A stretch of 55,504 nucleotides of DNA from a virus, in IMG/VR virus record IMGVR_UViG_3300027749_000136, positions 1-55,504 of that record; one strand, given 5' to 3'. A program made the position numbers and the translations under genes. The notes beneath the pieces were generated by a model, which was given only the letters and a program-made list of their open reading frames with translations, made no database searches and was not told the DNA's origin. Shown in pieces: positions 1-7,144 of the stretch (positions within the stretch are counted from its first letter, which is position 1; the number at the start of each line of letters is the position of its first letter).

Positions 1-2
1 TT

Positions 3-566
3 GACAACAAGATCCATAAGGATGTTGTAGGGTTCTTAACTTTCTCTAAAAAGGATCTGTACGACTTTGATCCAAAGTCAGCAAGCCGTGCGTTTGCTAC
101 TCCACGTAGTTGGGCGTTTGTATCTGAGTTGTTGTTTGATGACGAAGAAGATACTGACACATTGACCGATTTGATCTCGGGTGCGGTTGGTGAAGGTTTG
201 GCTGTTAAGTTTATGGCTCACCGCAAGATTAGCTCAAAGTTGCCTGATCCTACAGACATCTTAAACGGCAAGGTTAAGAAAATGGATACTAAAGAAATCA
301 GTGCCATGTACTCATTAACTGTGTCATTGTGCTATGAGCTCAAAGATGCCTCTGACAAAAACGACAAGAAGTTTAACGATAAAGTTAACTACTTCTTCCA
401 GTTTATGATGGACAATTTTGAAACTGAGTTAGTTGTTATGGGTACCAAACTTGCATTGACTCAATACCAACTGCCGTTGGATCCGGACGAGATCAAGTGT
501 TTTGATGACTTCCATACTAAATATGGCAAGTACATTGCGGCAGCTACAGAAAAGCATTCACGCTAA
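3..566 (+). CDS. MoxR-like AAA+ ATPase, C-terminal part (5' truncated by window)
   Basis: An open frame runs from the window edge to the stop at 564-566, so the N-terminus with Walker A and B lies upstream. The visible 187 residues contain GFLTFSKKDLYDFDP, then FATPRSWAFVSELL, then a helical segment ending in LPDPTDILNG. From family knowledge this is the lid region of MoxR-type AAA+ ATPases that partner with VWA proteins. The next gene is exactly such a partner (metallopeptidase plus VWA), which supports the call. The pair probably forms an ATP-driven chaperone acting on a protein or metal cofactor target; the phage target is unknown. A related possibility is a CobS-like ATPase of the kind found in cyanophages. 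The first in-frame ATG here (129) is internal and is not the start. Confidence 0.72.
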   Translation, partial: DNKIHKDVVGFLTFSKKDLYDFDPKSASRAFATPRSWAFVSELLFDDEEDTDTLTDLISGAVGEGLAVKFMAHRKISSKLPDPTDILNGKVKKMDTKEISAMYSLTVSLCYELKDASDKNDKKFNDKVNYFFQFMMDNFETELVVMGTKLALTQYQLPLDPDEIKCFDDFHTKYGKYIAAATEKHSR

Positions 567-582
567 TTTGAGCTAGCGTCAG

Positions 583-611
583 TTGACAGGAGCTTCGGCT
601 CCTGTTATAAT
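583..611 (+). promoter_or_regulatory. Consensus sigma70-type promoter with hairpin spacer
   Basis: TTGACA (583-588) and TATAAT (606-611) are both exact consensus hexamers with a 17-bp spacer. The spacer and the end of the -35 box form an 8-bp inverted repeat closed by a TTCG tetraloop (586-593 with 598-605). The promoter lies between the ATPase stop and the start of the VWA gene at 643, so it should drive the VWA gene and the downstream operon. Confidence 0.8.
586..611 (+). terminator. Tetraloop hairpin after the ATPase gene, possible weak terminator
   Basis: The stem ACAGGAGC / GCTCCTGT with TTCG loop sits 20 bases after the ATPase stop codon and is followed by TATAATATATA rather than a clean T tract. 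It has the shape of an intrinsic terminator but the tail is mixed A and T, so termination may be partial. It is superimposed on the promoter of the next gene. Confidence 0.45.
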
Positions 612-642
612 ATATACATACAGCAAATACTTAGGAGCAAAT

Positions 643-1818
643 ATGTCAAGTTATCTAGATCCAATTGTTGACAAAATTATTGTAGCACGAGTTGGTCTGC
701 TACTACGCCATCCGTTTTTTGGTAATATGGCTACTCGTCTTAAAATTGAAGATGCTACAGAATGGTGTGCTACTGCTGCAACGGATGGACGTCATCTTTA
801 TTATAATAAAAACTTCTTTGCAGATTTAACTACTAAACAAGTTGAGTTTGTTGTTGCACACGAAATCCTACATAACGTTTTTGAACATATGCTACGAGTA
901 GAAGGTCGTGATCGTAAGATATGGAACATTGCTGCTGACTATTCAGTTAACGGTACGTTGGTCCGTGATCGTATCGGCGAAGTTCCTCCTAAGATTAAAA
1001 TCTTCCACGATCCTGTTCACTACGGCAAAAGTTCAGAGCAGATCTATGATGAAATCTACGATACTATGGATGACGATGAACTTAATGCATTGGGTCAACT
1101 TTTAGACGAGCATATTGACTGGGAGAAAGAAGGCAAGGGACGTCCTGCTTACTCAAAAGAAGAACTTAAACAAATCCGAGACGAAGTCAAAGAAGCAATG
1201 ATGACCGCGGCACAGGCCGCTGGTGCCGGAAATGTGCCTGCGGAAATTGGTCGTATGATCAAAGAGCTTACTGAGCCAAAAATGAACTGGCGTGAAATTC
1301 TGCGTCAGCAAATTCAAAGTACTATTAAGAATGACTACACCTTTATGCGTCCTAACCGTAAAGCGTGGCACATGAGTGCAATTTTGCCAGGTACTAACTA
1401 CGACGAGACAATTGATATCTGTATTGCTATTGACATGTCAGGTTCTATTAGTGATGAGCAGGCAAAAGACTTTATCAGCGAGATTAAAGGCATTATGGAT
1501 GAGTACAAAGAGTATAAGATTAAACTTTGGTGCTTTGATACCAAAGTATATAACGAAGCAGACTTTGACGGCTATGGTGCAGACATTATGGAATACGAAG
1601 TTAAAGGTGGCGGTGGTACTGAATTTGATGCTAACTGGGACTACATGAAACAACATGATATTAATCCTAAGAAGTTTATCATGTTTACAGATGGCTATCC
1701 TTGGGGATCATGGGGTGATGAAAATTACTGTGATACAGTATTCATTATCCACGGCAATAATACTATTGTTCCACCTTTTGGTGCTCACGCATACTATGAG
1801 TCTAGTGATAAAACTTGA
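643..1818 (+). CDS. Putative metallopeptidase with VWA-like domain (DUF2201/COG3864 type)
   Basis: The protein is 391 residues from the ATG at 643, preceded by TTAGGAGCAAAT, a good ribosome binding site; a longer in-frame start at 583 falls inside the promoter and is rejected. An HExxH zinc motif (HEILH) is at residues 73-77. A von Willebrand A-like half follows with a MIDAS-type DMSGS at about residue 264 and TDG at about 349-351. This domain order matches the family of VWA-like metallopeptidases encoded beside MoxR ATPases in bacteria and some phages. The two probably work as an ATPase plus substrate-binding or cleaving partner. Both key motifs look intact, so it is unlikely to be a remnant. 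The substrate cannot be told from the sequence. Confidence 0.82.
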   Translation: MSSYLDPIVDKIIVARVGLLLRHPFFGNMATRLKIEDATEWCATAATDGRHLYYNKNFFADLTTKQVEFVVAHEILHNVFEHMLRVEGRDRKIWNIAADYSVNGTLVRDRIGEVPPKIKIFHDPVHYGKSSEQIYDEIYDTMDDDELNALGQLLDEHIDWEKEGKGRPAYSKEELKQIRDEVKEAMMTAAQAAGAGNVPAEIGRMIKELTEPKMNWREILRQQIQSTIKNDYTFMRPNRKAWHMSAILPGTNYDETIDICIAIDMSGSISDEQAKDFISEIKGIMDEYKEYKIKLWCFDTKVYNEADFDGYGADIMEYEVKGGGGTEFDANWDYMKQHDINPKKFIMFTDGYPWGSWGDENYCDTVFIIHGNNTIVPPFGAHAYYESSDKT

Positions 1819-2365
1819 TCCTGACGCATTCAGTGCTGGTCAAATTGAAAGTAAAATTTGGGCGGCACGTGAGTTAGAAACTGTAGTGCCTCAACTAAAA
1901 ATTGAGACACTACGTATTGCCATTTTAGGTGGATGGTATGCGCTACTACATTTTATTTTGCAAACTAGAGAACGTGTCACTATTGAATATTGCAGATCTT
2001 ATGATGTTGATCCGAGTGCGTGTATAGATGCAAATCTTATCAATAACACTTGGGAAATTAAAGACTGGCAATTTAGATCGTTCCCTAGAGATGCTAATAA
2101 AGCTATATACGATGATAACATTAATCTGGTAGTCAATACATCCACTGAACATTTTACCAGTAGAGAATGGTATGATCGTATTCCTACAGGAACGCTGTGT
2201 TTGTTTCAAGGTAATGATCTAGTTATTGATGATCACGTACAACGTCCGGAAAGTTTAGAACATTTTAAATCTCTTTGGCCGCTTAAAGAACTGTTTAGTG
2301 GATCTTTGCATTTTGATTTTAAAGATGCGCCCTACACTAGACATATGACTATTGGCTACAAATAA
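1796..2365 (+). CDS. SAM-dependent methyltransferase-like protein
   Basis: The frame is 189 residues from ATG 1796 (MSLVIKLDPDAF), overlapping the VWA gene end by 23 bases; an in-frame extension to 1655 would lie wholly inside the VWA gene and is rejected. The sequence LRIAILGGWYALL resembles the glycine-rich motif I of class I methyltransferases, SYDVDPSA resembles the acidic residue that holds the SAM ribose, and NLVVNTSTEH is like motif IV. The C-terminal strands ending HMTIGYK fit the beta-hairpin of the fold. The substrate is unknown; DNA, protein or small molecule all remain possible. Overlap with the preceding gene implies translational coupling. Confidence 0.62.
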   Translation: MSLVIKLDPDAFSAGQIESKIWAARELETVVPQLKIETLRIAILGGWYALLHFILQTRERVTIEYCRSYDVDPSACIDANLINNTWEIKDWQFRSFPRDANKAIYDDNINLVVNTSTEHFTSREWYDRIPTGTLCLFQGNDLVIDDHVQRPESLEHFKSLWPLKELFSGSLHFDFKDAPYTRHMTIGYK

Positions 2366-2643
2366 TGGCATTAAAAAACGGCAAACCTAATCCACTTAAT
2401 GTACACGACTTGAGAAAAGTGTCATTTCCAGCAGATCACTTTCATTATGCACTATTAGGAAAATATACTCCTTCTTATTGTAAAACTGTAGACTCATGGA
2501 TTTACCATAATTTAAACAGTAGGTACTATATAGGACAAGCGGTAGACTTAGTTAATAATACTATTGTCTACACTACTAAAATCGGGTTTGAGCAAGAAAA
2601 AGAACTTAGTTTTTTCAAACTTGCCTGCCCACATCTAACGTAG
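2365..2643 (+). CDS. Small hypothetical protein
   Basis: A 92-residue frame starts in a TAATG overlap with the methyltransferase stop, so it is translationally coupled to it. It has a mixed alpha/beta composition rich in aromatic residues (FHYALLG, WIYHNLNSRYYIG) and no membrane segment or recognisable motif. I do not recognise the family. Its position in the same operon is the only hint about role. Confidence 0.6.
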   Translation: MALKNGKPNPLNVHDLRKVSFPADHFHYALLGKYTPSYCKTVDSWIYHNLNSRYYIGQAVDLVNNTIVYTTKIGFEQEKELSFFKLACPHLT

Positions 2644-2653
2644 ATGATAATTA

Positions 2654-2675
2654 ATATGCATATATAAATGCATAT
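2654..2675 (+). promoter_or_regulatory. Late-promoter-like TATAAATG inside an inverted repeat
   Basis: ATATGCAT (2654-2661) and ATGCATAT (2668-2675) are perfect 8-base arms around a 6-base loop. The loop and right arm contain TATAAATG (2663-2670), one base from the T4 late consensus TATAAATA. AAGGAGG follows directly and ATG 2687 starts the next gene. It could be a promoter, an RNA hairpin near the ribosome binding site, or both. Confidence 0.4.
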
Positions 2676-2686
2676 AAGGAGGTCGT

Positions 2687-2911
2687 ATGACTGAAGAAAC
2701 TAATACACAACAACCAGCAGATGAAACTGCTCCACAACAAGAATCAGCTGAATTAACAATTTCTGATCTTAATGCAATGAGATCTATTATTGATATTGCT
2801 AGTTCACGCGGTGCATTCAAACCAAATGAAATGGTAGCTGTTGGACAAACATATATTAAACTAACTGCATTTTTAGATCAAGTTGCCAAACAACCTAAGC
2901 AAGGAGTTTGA
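2687..2911 (+). CDS. Small conserved phage protein, function unknown
   Basis: A 74-residue protein with a strong ribosome binding site (AAGGAGG, 7 bases before ATG). The first 20 or so residues are rich in T, Q and E and look disordered; the rest (ISDLNAMRSIIDIASSRGAF and VAVGQTYIKLTAFLDQV) is predicted helical. From memory, short proteins of this shape accompany the next gene in T4-like cyanophages, but I assign no function. Its stop is two bases before the start of the next gene, so the pair is an operon. Confidence 0.65.
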   Translation: MTEETNTQQPADETAPQQESAELTISDLNAMRSIIDIASSRGAFKPNEMVAVGQTYIKLTAFLDQVAKQPKQGV

Positions 2912-2912
2912 T

Positions 2913-3563
2913 ATGGCCCAAAATTTAAAACATGTAGGCCGTATTAAATCAACTGGGCGTAGATGTATGGTAGTGTTTAGAACACTACCCGGCGACGCAT
3001 TTAGCTGTTTAATTATTCAAACAGAAAGTTTAGAGCCTGATTACCATGATCAACTTGTTAGACTAGTTGAAACCCCAGGTGCTCAGCAGGCAAATGAATT
3101 TAGTGAAGTACTTGCTCGTGCAACATTCTCTGATGGTAGCACAATGTTGCCAAGTCTACATGTTAAGGGTCTATTAACTAAAGTTGGAACAGATCAAGTT
3201 GAAATGGTTCCAAACATGCAGGCTACAATTTTGTTATCAGAGTTAAATCAAGTTATTGCACAACAGGCCGGAATTAGTGTGCAGGATCTTGCAATTAAAC
3301 CAACTCCGCAAGACAATGTACAAATACAAGAATTAGCCAGAGTAAAAGATATTAGTCCTACTACTGGCAATACAGAGCCAATTGGTGATCAAGATTTTGG
3401 TCGGACTACTAGTGCTTCAGTTAATGAAGAACCATTAAGTGACGAATCTCTTGCTAAAAAATTCCGTAGTGACGCAGATCGTTTGAGCAAAGAGGCTGCT
3501 GAACTTCGTCGGCAAGCTGAAGAACTTGTACCTACAAAGAAAAAACAAACAGTTAAAGAGTGA
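2913..3563 (+). CDS. Conserved T4-like phage protein of unknown function
   Basis: The protein is 216 residues from ATG 2913, preceded by AAGGAG; an in-frame ATG at 2883 overlaps the previous gene and lacks this site. The N-terminus NLKHVGRIKSTGRRCMVVFRTLPGD is familiar from environmental T4-like phages, where it is annotated only as conserved hypothetical. A beta-rich first 130 residues is followed by a polar helical tail (residues about 180-216) with alternating K, E and R. The stop overlaps the GTG of the next gene (GTGA), indicating coupled translation. Confidence 0.72.
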   Translation: MAQNLKHVGRIKSTGRRCMVVFRTLPGDAFSCLIIQTESLEPDYHDQLVRLVETPGAQQANEFSEVLARATFSDGSTMLPSLHVKGLLTKVGTDQVEMVPNMQATILLSELNQVIAQQAGISVQDLAIKPTPQDNVQIQELARVKDISPTTGNTEPIGDQDFGRTTSASVNEEPLSDESLAKKFRSDADRLSKEAAELRRQAEELVPTKKKQTVKE

Positions 3564-3880
3564 CTAAGGGAAGAATTTTTCCCAAAGATGTGGTTGAACA
3601 TTGGCCAGAAGTATTTGGGGAAATTACGTTAAACGTAGTTCCCCTAAAATACTTAGATTCAATCACTGTTGCATTTAAAAACAAAAAAGTTTGGGAAATA
3701 AAAATAAGTGCAAAACAGGCGCAGGAAGACTGGGAATCTTTTGAAAAGAATCTCAAAGAAATGCTTGCCTCGTACGAAAGCGAAATTGAAAATGTTGATT
3801 TTAAACTAGACACAGAACGAGTTAAAAAAGACATGATTAAGCATACTAATCTTTTTTTAAGAAAACGAAAATTAAAATGA
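3560..3880 (+). CDS. Conserved T4-like phage protein of unknown function
   Basis: A 106-residue protein starting at a GTG that overlaps the preceding stop (GTGA). The sequence GRIFPKDVVEHWPEVFGEI and the tail VKKDMIKHTNLFLRKRKLK match a small protein family I recall from cyanophages and other marine T4-like phages, always uncharacterised. It is basic at its C-terminus and helical (QAQEDWESFEKNLKEML). It ends in an ATGA overlap with thyX, so its expression is tied to nucleotide metabolism genes, but that says nothing certain about role. Confidence 0.7.
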   Translation: MTKGRIFPKDVVEHWPEVFGEITLNVVPLKYLDSITVAFKNKKVWEIKISAKQAQEDWESFEKNLKEMLASYESEIENVDFKLDTERVKKDMIKHTNLFLRKRKLK

Positions 3881-4578
3881 ATGTTAAACTTCTATCTTAT
3901 TCACAACCAACTAAAGAATTTGCTAGTTTAGGAGTTGATGATGCGCAAGAACTCATTGCATATTGTGCTCGTGTCAGCAATCCCAGCAATCAACTCAACA
4001 CAGACACATCAGAAAAACTTATCAGATACTTGGTCAAACACCAACACTGGAGCCCACTCGAAATGGTCTCAGCCTGCATCGAAATTACTACAACCCGAGA
4101 TATTGCCCGTCAAATCTTGCGACACAGAAGTTTTAGTTTCCAAGAGTTCAGTCAGCGATATGCTGACCCTACTAAAGACTTGTCGTTTGTACGTAGAGAT
4201 GCACGAAAGCAAGATACAAAGAACAGACAAAACTCAATTGAATTAGACATTCAAAATGATGATGCTGATCGGTTCCTTGCTTATCAGTGGGAACAGATGC
4301 AAAATAAAGTTATTGAAACAGCCCAAAATGCTTATACATGGGCTATTGAAAAAGGCATCGCTAAAGAACAAGCCCGAGCTGTACTACCCGAAGGACTTAC
4401 AGAGAGCCGTTTGTATATGAATGGCACATTACGTAGCTGGATTCATTTTATTGAATTACGTAGTGCCAATGGCACACAGAAAGAGCATCAAGAAGTTGCA
4501 ATTGCCTGTGCTAAAGTTATTGCTACTATATTTCCAATGGCATCTGATTTAATTACTCAGGCCGATACGGCAACTTAA
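3877..4578 (+). CDS. thyX: Flavin-dependent thymidylate synthase ThyX
   Basis: This 233-residue protein carries the ThyX signature RHRxxSxQEFSxRY as RHRSFSFQEFSQRY at residues 82-95. It also has the substrate-binding ARxVLPxxxxS pattern (ARAVLPEGLTES) and the HWSPLEM region typical of the family. ThyX makes dTMP from dUMP using methylenetetrahydrofolate and reduced flavin, supplying thymidine for phage DNA synthesis. Length fits the family (about 210-250). The start ATG overlaps the previous stop (ATGA). Its 3' end overlaps the convergent glycosyltransferase gene by 26 bases, and a terminator hairpin lies just beyond it. Confidence 0.96.
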   Translation: MNVKLLSYSQPTKEFASLGVDDAQELIAYCARVSNPSNQLNTDTSEKLIRYLVKHQHWSPLEMVSACIEITTTRDIARQILRHRSFSFQEFSQRYADPTKDLSFVRRDARKQDTKNRQNSIELDIQNDDADRFLAYQWEQMQNKVIETAQNAYTWAIEKGIAKEQARAVLPEGLTESRLYMNGTLRSWIHFIELRSANGTQKEHQEVAIACAKVIATIFPMASDLITQADTAT

Positions 4579-5623
4579 CATTAAGTTTAAATTGTTCGTA
4601 TAACCAGGACCAGTCATTAATTTTACTTAATGCGTCCTGGTTATTTTTATTCTCCGTTCCGTATTGCATACCTGACCTTGCACCAGGTATAACATACTCT
4701 CCAAATCGTCTATCTAAACCCTTACTGGTCCAGACAGACAGTCTTGTAGAATTTTCATTTTGGTCTGATCGTGCAATAGTATTACTGGCTAGTTTGGCGG
4801 CTTCGCGAAATCCACTGCGCCATGCATTCCACGGACTAGATGCAAATCTGTTAACGCTTGCAACTTTAGGCACTATAGTGAGTTTATTACTAAGACTAGT
4901 AGTTATGTCAACACCATCTTTTGTTATATCAAATAACATTTTAGGTAGTAGTTTAATAGCACCATTACCATACTCTAGATCGTTTATTTCATTACGGCTG
5001 TGCCAAATGTGTACTAGATCAAAATTATAATCCTCTACAAAATAATCAAAATCAAATGTGTCTAATACTTCATTATCCCCGTCAACTACCCAAAAATAGT
5101 CAGTTGTAGATTGTTCGGCACATGCTTTGTGACTAAGGTATATATTCTTTTCTCCGTATATACGTTTTGCCTGCGGAAATCTCTTACTTAATATTTGCCA
5201 GTTATCCCAACTGTTAGGTTCGTTGTAAGATAGAAAAAATATATCATATAGTATATCTGCTTGTATAACATATTCATTGACATATTTTAAATTATCAAAA
5301 AATTCTTGAGTTGTGTCTATATAATGATTTTTTGATATAAGATAACACTGAAACTTATCAACGTATTTTTGATATAGCTTAAAAACATGAACGTATTCTT
5401 TGTCCCATTTTTTAGGTTCAAAGGTTAACATTGCATCTAAGAATTCATAATTTGAATCTATAAACCAAAAGAATTTAGTAATTACAATTTTCTTAGCTAA
5501 GTCAGCAGTTGTAGTTAGTGTGCCGTTAAACTCTACAAATTTAGCAAAAGGATATTTTTCTACTAAGAGTGTTTTACGCTCTTCAGATAGCGGTTTAGAA
5601 TTATAAAATACTATATCGTACAT
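4553..5623 (-). CDS. GT-A-like glycosyltransferase with partial internal duplication
   Basis: A 356-residue protein. Residues about 126-190 hold a nucleotide-sugar binding half-domain: YDIFFLSYNEPN, then FPQAKRIYG, then YFWVVDGDNEVLD with a DxD-type DGD at 181-183. Residues 2-63 repeat this pattern in degenerate form (YDIVFYNSK, YPFAKFV, FFWFIDSNYEFLD) with the DGD changed to DSN, so the N-terminal copy has probably lost catalysis. The second half shares WxAxRSGFREAAK and RxxVWxxxGxD-type segments with the next gene upstream, so the two are paralogues. It probably glycosylates a phage or host surface target; the substrate is unknown. Its start shares one base with the previous stop. Confidence 0.68.
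   Translation of the reverse strand: MYDIVFYNSKPLSEERKTLLVEKYPFAKFVEFNGTLTTTADLAKKIVITKFFWFIDSNYEFLDAMLTFEPKKWDKEYVHVFKLYQKYVDKFQCYLISKNHYIDTTQEFFDNLKYVNEYVIQADILYDIFFLSYNEPNSWDNWQILSKRFPQAKRIYGEKNIYLSHKACAEQSTTDYFWVVDGDNEVLDTFDFDYFVEDYNFDLVHIWHSRNEINDLEYGNGAIKLLPKMLFDITKDGVDITTSLSNKLTIVPKVASVNRFASSPWNAWRSGFREAAKLASNTIARSDQNENSTRLSVWTSKGLDRRFGEYVIPGARSGMQYGTENKNNQDALSKINDWSWLYEQFKLNVKLPYRPE
4602..4650 (+). terminator. Intrinsic terminator after thyX, inside the opposing gene
   Basis: AACCAGGAC (4602-4610) pairs with GTCCTGGTT (4634-4642) and an inner stem CATTAA / TTAATG (4615-4620, 4627-4632) extends it. ATTTTTATT follows on the plus strand. It starts 23 bases after the thyX stop and is encoded within the last codons of the convergent glycosyltransferase gene. 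Confidence 0.8.
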
Positions 5624-6534
5624 TATTCTTTTTCCAAAAATCCAAAACCGGTACGATACTGATTTAAGTGTACGGCTTTAAAAAATTTACTAGCGTCAGC
5701 ATCTAATTCTGCTATCTCAAGATCAAGTGCGTTTTTTAAGCTGACACCGTAGGTATTGATCAAGTCTTCAACATTCATATGCTCTACCTCACTATGCCAT
5801 AGACTAGCAAGGTAATCAAAATCTCTAACTTGCACATAATCCCAATCTGTACAGTTAGTCAAATAACACCCGTGGCGAGCACCAAGGATTGCCCACAGAC
5901 CGTTTGTTGAGTCAGCTCCAACATTGAGCCATACTCGCAAACGATCTAAATTTTTCCAATGAATTTCTTTTTTAAATTCTTTGTTAGCAGTTCTAACTCC
6001 ACGCTCAAGTGACATCTTAACACCTTCACGGAAACCTGCTCGCCATGCCTGGAACGGACTTGCATTATTATACACATCACTAAAGCATCTATTCATCTGT
6101 ATGTACTCTGCATCCCAACAAAAATCTACCTGTGCATTAGGATCGTCAGCAGGTGCATTTTCGTGCGTTTTCATATCTAGAACATATTGTTTAGGCCATA
6201 ACTTTAATCCGCCATTACCGTACATAAGTCCGTTAACTACATTATATCCTGCCCAGCTGATAACACATTTTGATAAATCTTTATGTTCTTCAAAGTTAAC
6301 TTCTTGATTTAGGAAATCTTCACGTACAATATTGTCACCGTCAACTGTGACAAATCTTTCAGTTTCACTTAGATTTGCACAGGCTTTGTGTGCCGCATCA
6401 CTACCTTTAACTCCATGTACACGTTTAGCCCAAGGAACTTTAGCGCACAAATCGGCATAGTTTTTTTCAGCATTTGGCTCGTCATAACTAAGATAGATAA
6501 TATCATAGTCTAAAATTTTAACTGTTTGTGTCAT
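5623..6534 (-). CDS. GT-A-like glycosyltransferase
   Basis: A 303-residue paralogue of the downstream gene with one copy of the module: YDIIYLSYDEPNAEKNY, VPWAKRVHGV, then VTVDGDNIV with DGD at residues 65-67. Further shared blocks are FQAWRAGFREGVKM and LRVWLNVGADS followed by ILGARHGCY. DxD motifs of this kind bind the metal and the nucleotide sugar in GT-A enzymes. No signal peptide or membrane segment is seen, so it should act in the cytoplasm. It overlaps the upstream gene by 17 bases, indicating coupled translation. Confidence 0.7.
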   Translation of the reverse strand: MTQTVKILDYDIIYLSYDEPNAEKNYADLCAKVPWAKRVHGVKGSDAAHKACANLSETERFVTVDGDNIVREDFLNQEVNFEEHKDLSKCVISWAGYNVVNGLMYGNGGLKLWPKQYVLDMKTHENAPADDPNAQVDFCWDAEYIQMNRCFSDVYNNASPFQAWRAGFREGVKMSLERGVRTANKEFKKEIHWKNLDRLRVWLNVGADSTNGLWAILGARHGCYLTNCTDWDYVQVRDFDYLASLWHSEVEHMNVEDLINTYGVSLKNALDLEIAELDADASKFFKAVHLNQYRTGFGFLEKE

Positions 6535-7144
6535 ATAATATTTGATACCCTATTGTTGAGAAAAAATTTCTCACAAAGATTCTATTTTCAGTGTTTGCTT
6601 CTTTAGGTGAAGCGTGTGCAACGTATAATCGATCAGTATTAATTAAGTCGTTTAATGACATTTTAATACCTCTAATTAACATATTGTTATTATTTTTATC
6701 AACTACAAAAACTTCAAATGTAGTATTAAGATTATGAGATTGTAAAGTATCTCGTTGATCTGGTCTTAATTGAAATCCCCATTGCTCCAGTAGTGGATAA
6801 TTTTCAATAGTAAATGTACTATCCCAATTATCCACTAACGGTACTTGATCAATAGATACTAACTTAATATCGCCTTCGGATTTAGAAACAATAGTTGGTG
6901 TTGTTTGATCAGCAAATATAATCTTATAGTTAGACAATTGCTTTTTACCAATTAAGAATGGTCTAACTACTGCATAATCAACGTCTATAGAATTAGTAAA
7001 TTCTAAATTTTCTTCGTTGGTTATTGATAGTATATCTCCGGTATCTTTACTAAAATATACTTTATAGACAGCTGGCACATTACTTATTGCAAGTGCGTGT
7101 GCTAGTAGCTCAGGAGGAATAATATCTTCTTCTGGATTATACAT
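6518..7144 (-). CDS. Hypothetical protein within glycosyltransferase operon
   Basis: A 208-residue protein I do not recognise. It starts MYNPEEDIIPPELLAHALA, continues with VPAVYKVYFSKDTGDILSITNE, and is beta-rich in the middle. The segment FEVFVVDKNNNNMLIRGIKM looks like a strand pair with an asparagine-rich turn. It overlaps both neighbours (8 and 17 bases) and so belongs to the glycosyltransferase operon, perhaps as an acceptor or accessory protein, but this is only context. Confidence 0.6.
   Translation of the reverse strand: MYNPEEDIIPPELLAHALAISNVPAVYKVYFSKDTGDILSITNEENLEFTNSIDVDYAVVRPFLIGKKQLSNYKIIFADQTTPTIVSKSEGDIKLVSIDQVPLVDNWDSTFTIENYPLLEQWGFQLRPDQRDTLQSHNLNTTFEVFVVDKNNNNMLIRGIKMSLNDLINTDRLYVAHASPKEANTENRIFVRNFFSTIGYQILYDTNS

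Noticed and set aside
1655-1795. Longer N-terminus for the methyltransferase-like protein
   Set aside because: The extension lies in another frame of the VWA gene, and the ATG at 1796 gives a normal short overlap.
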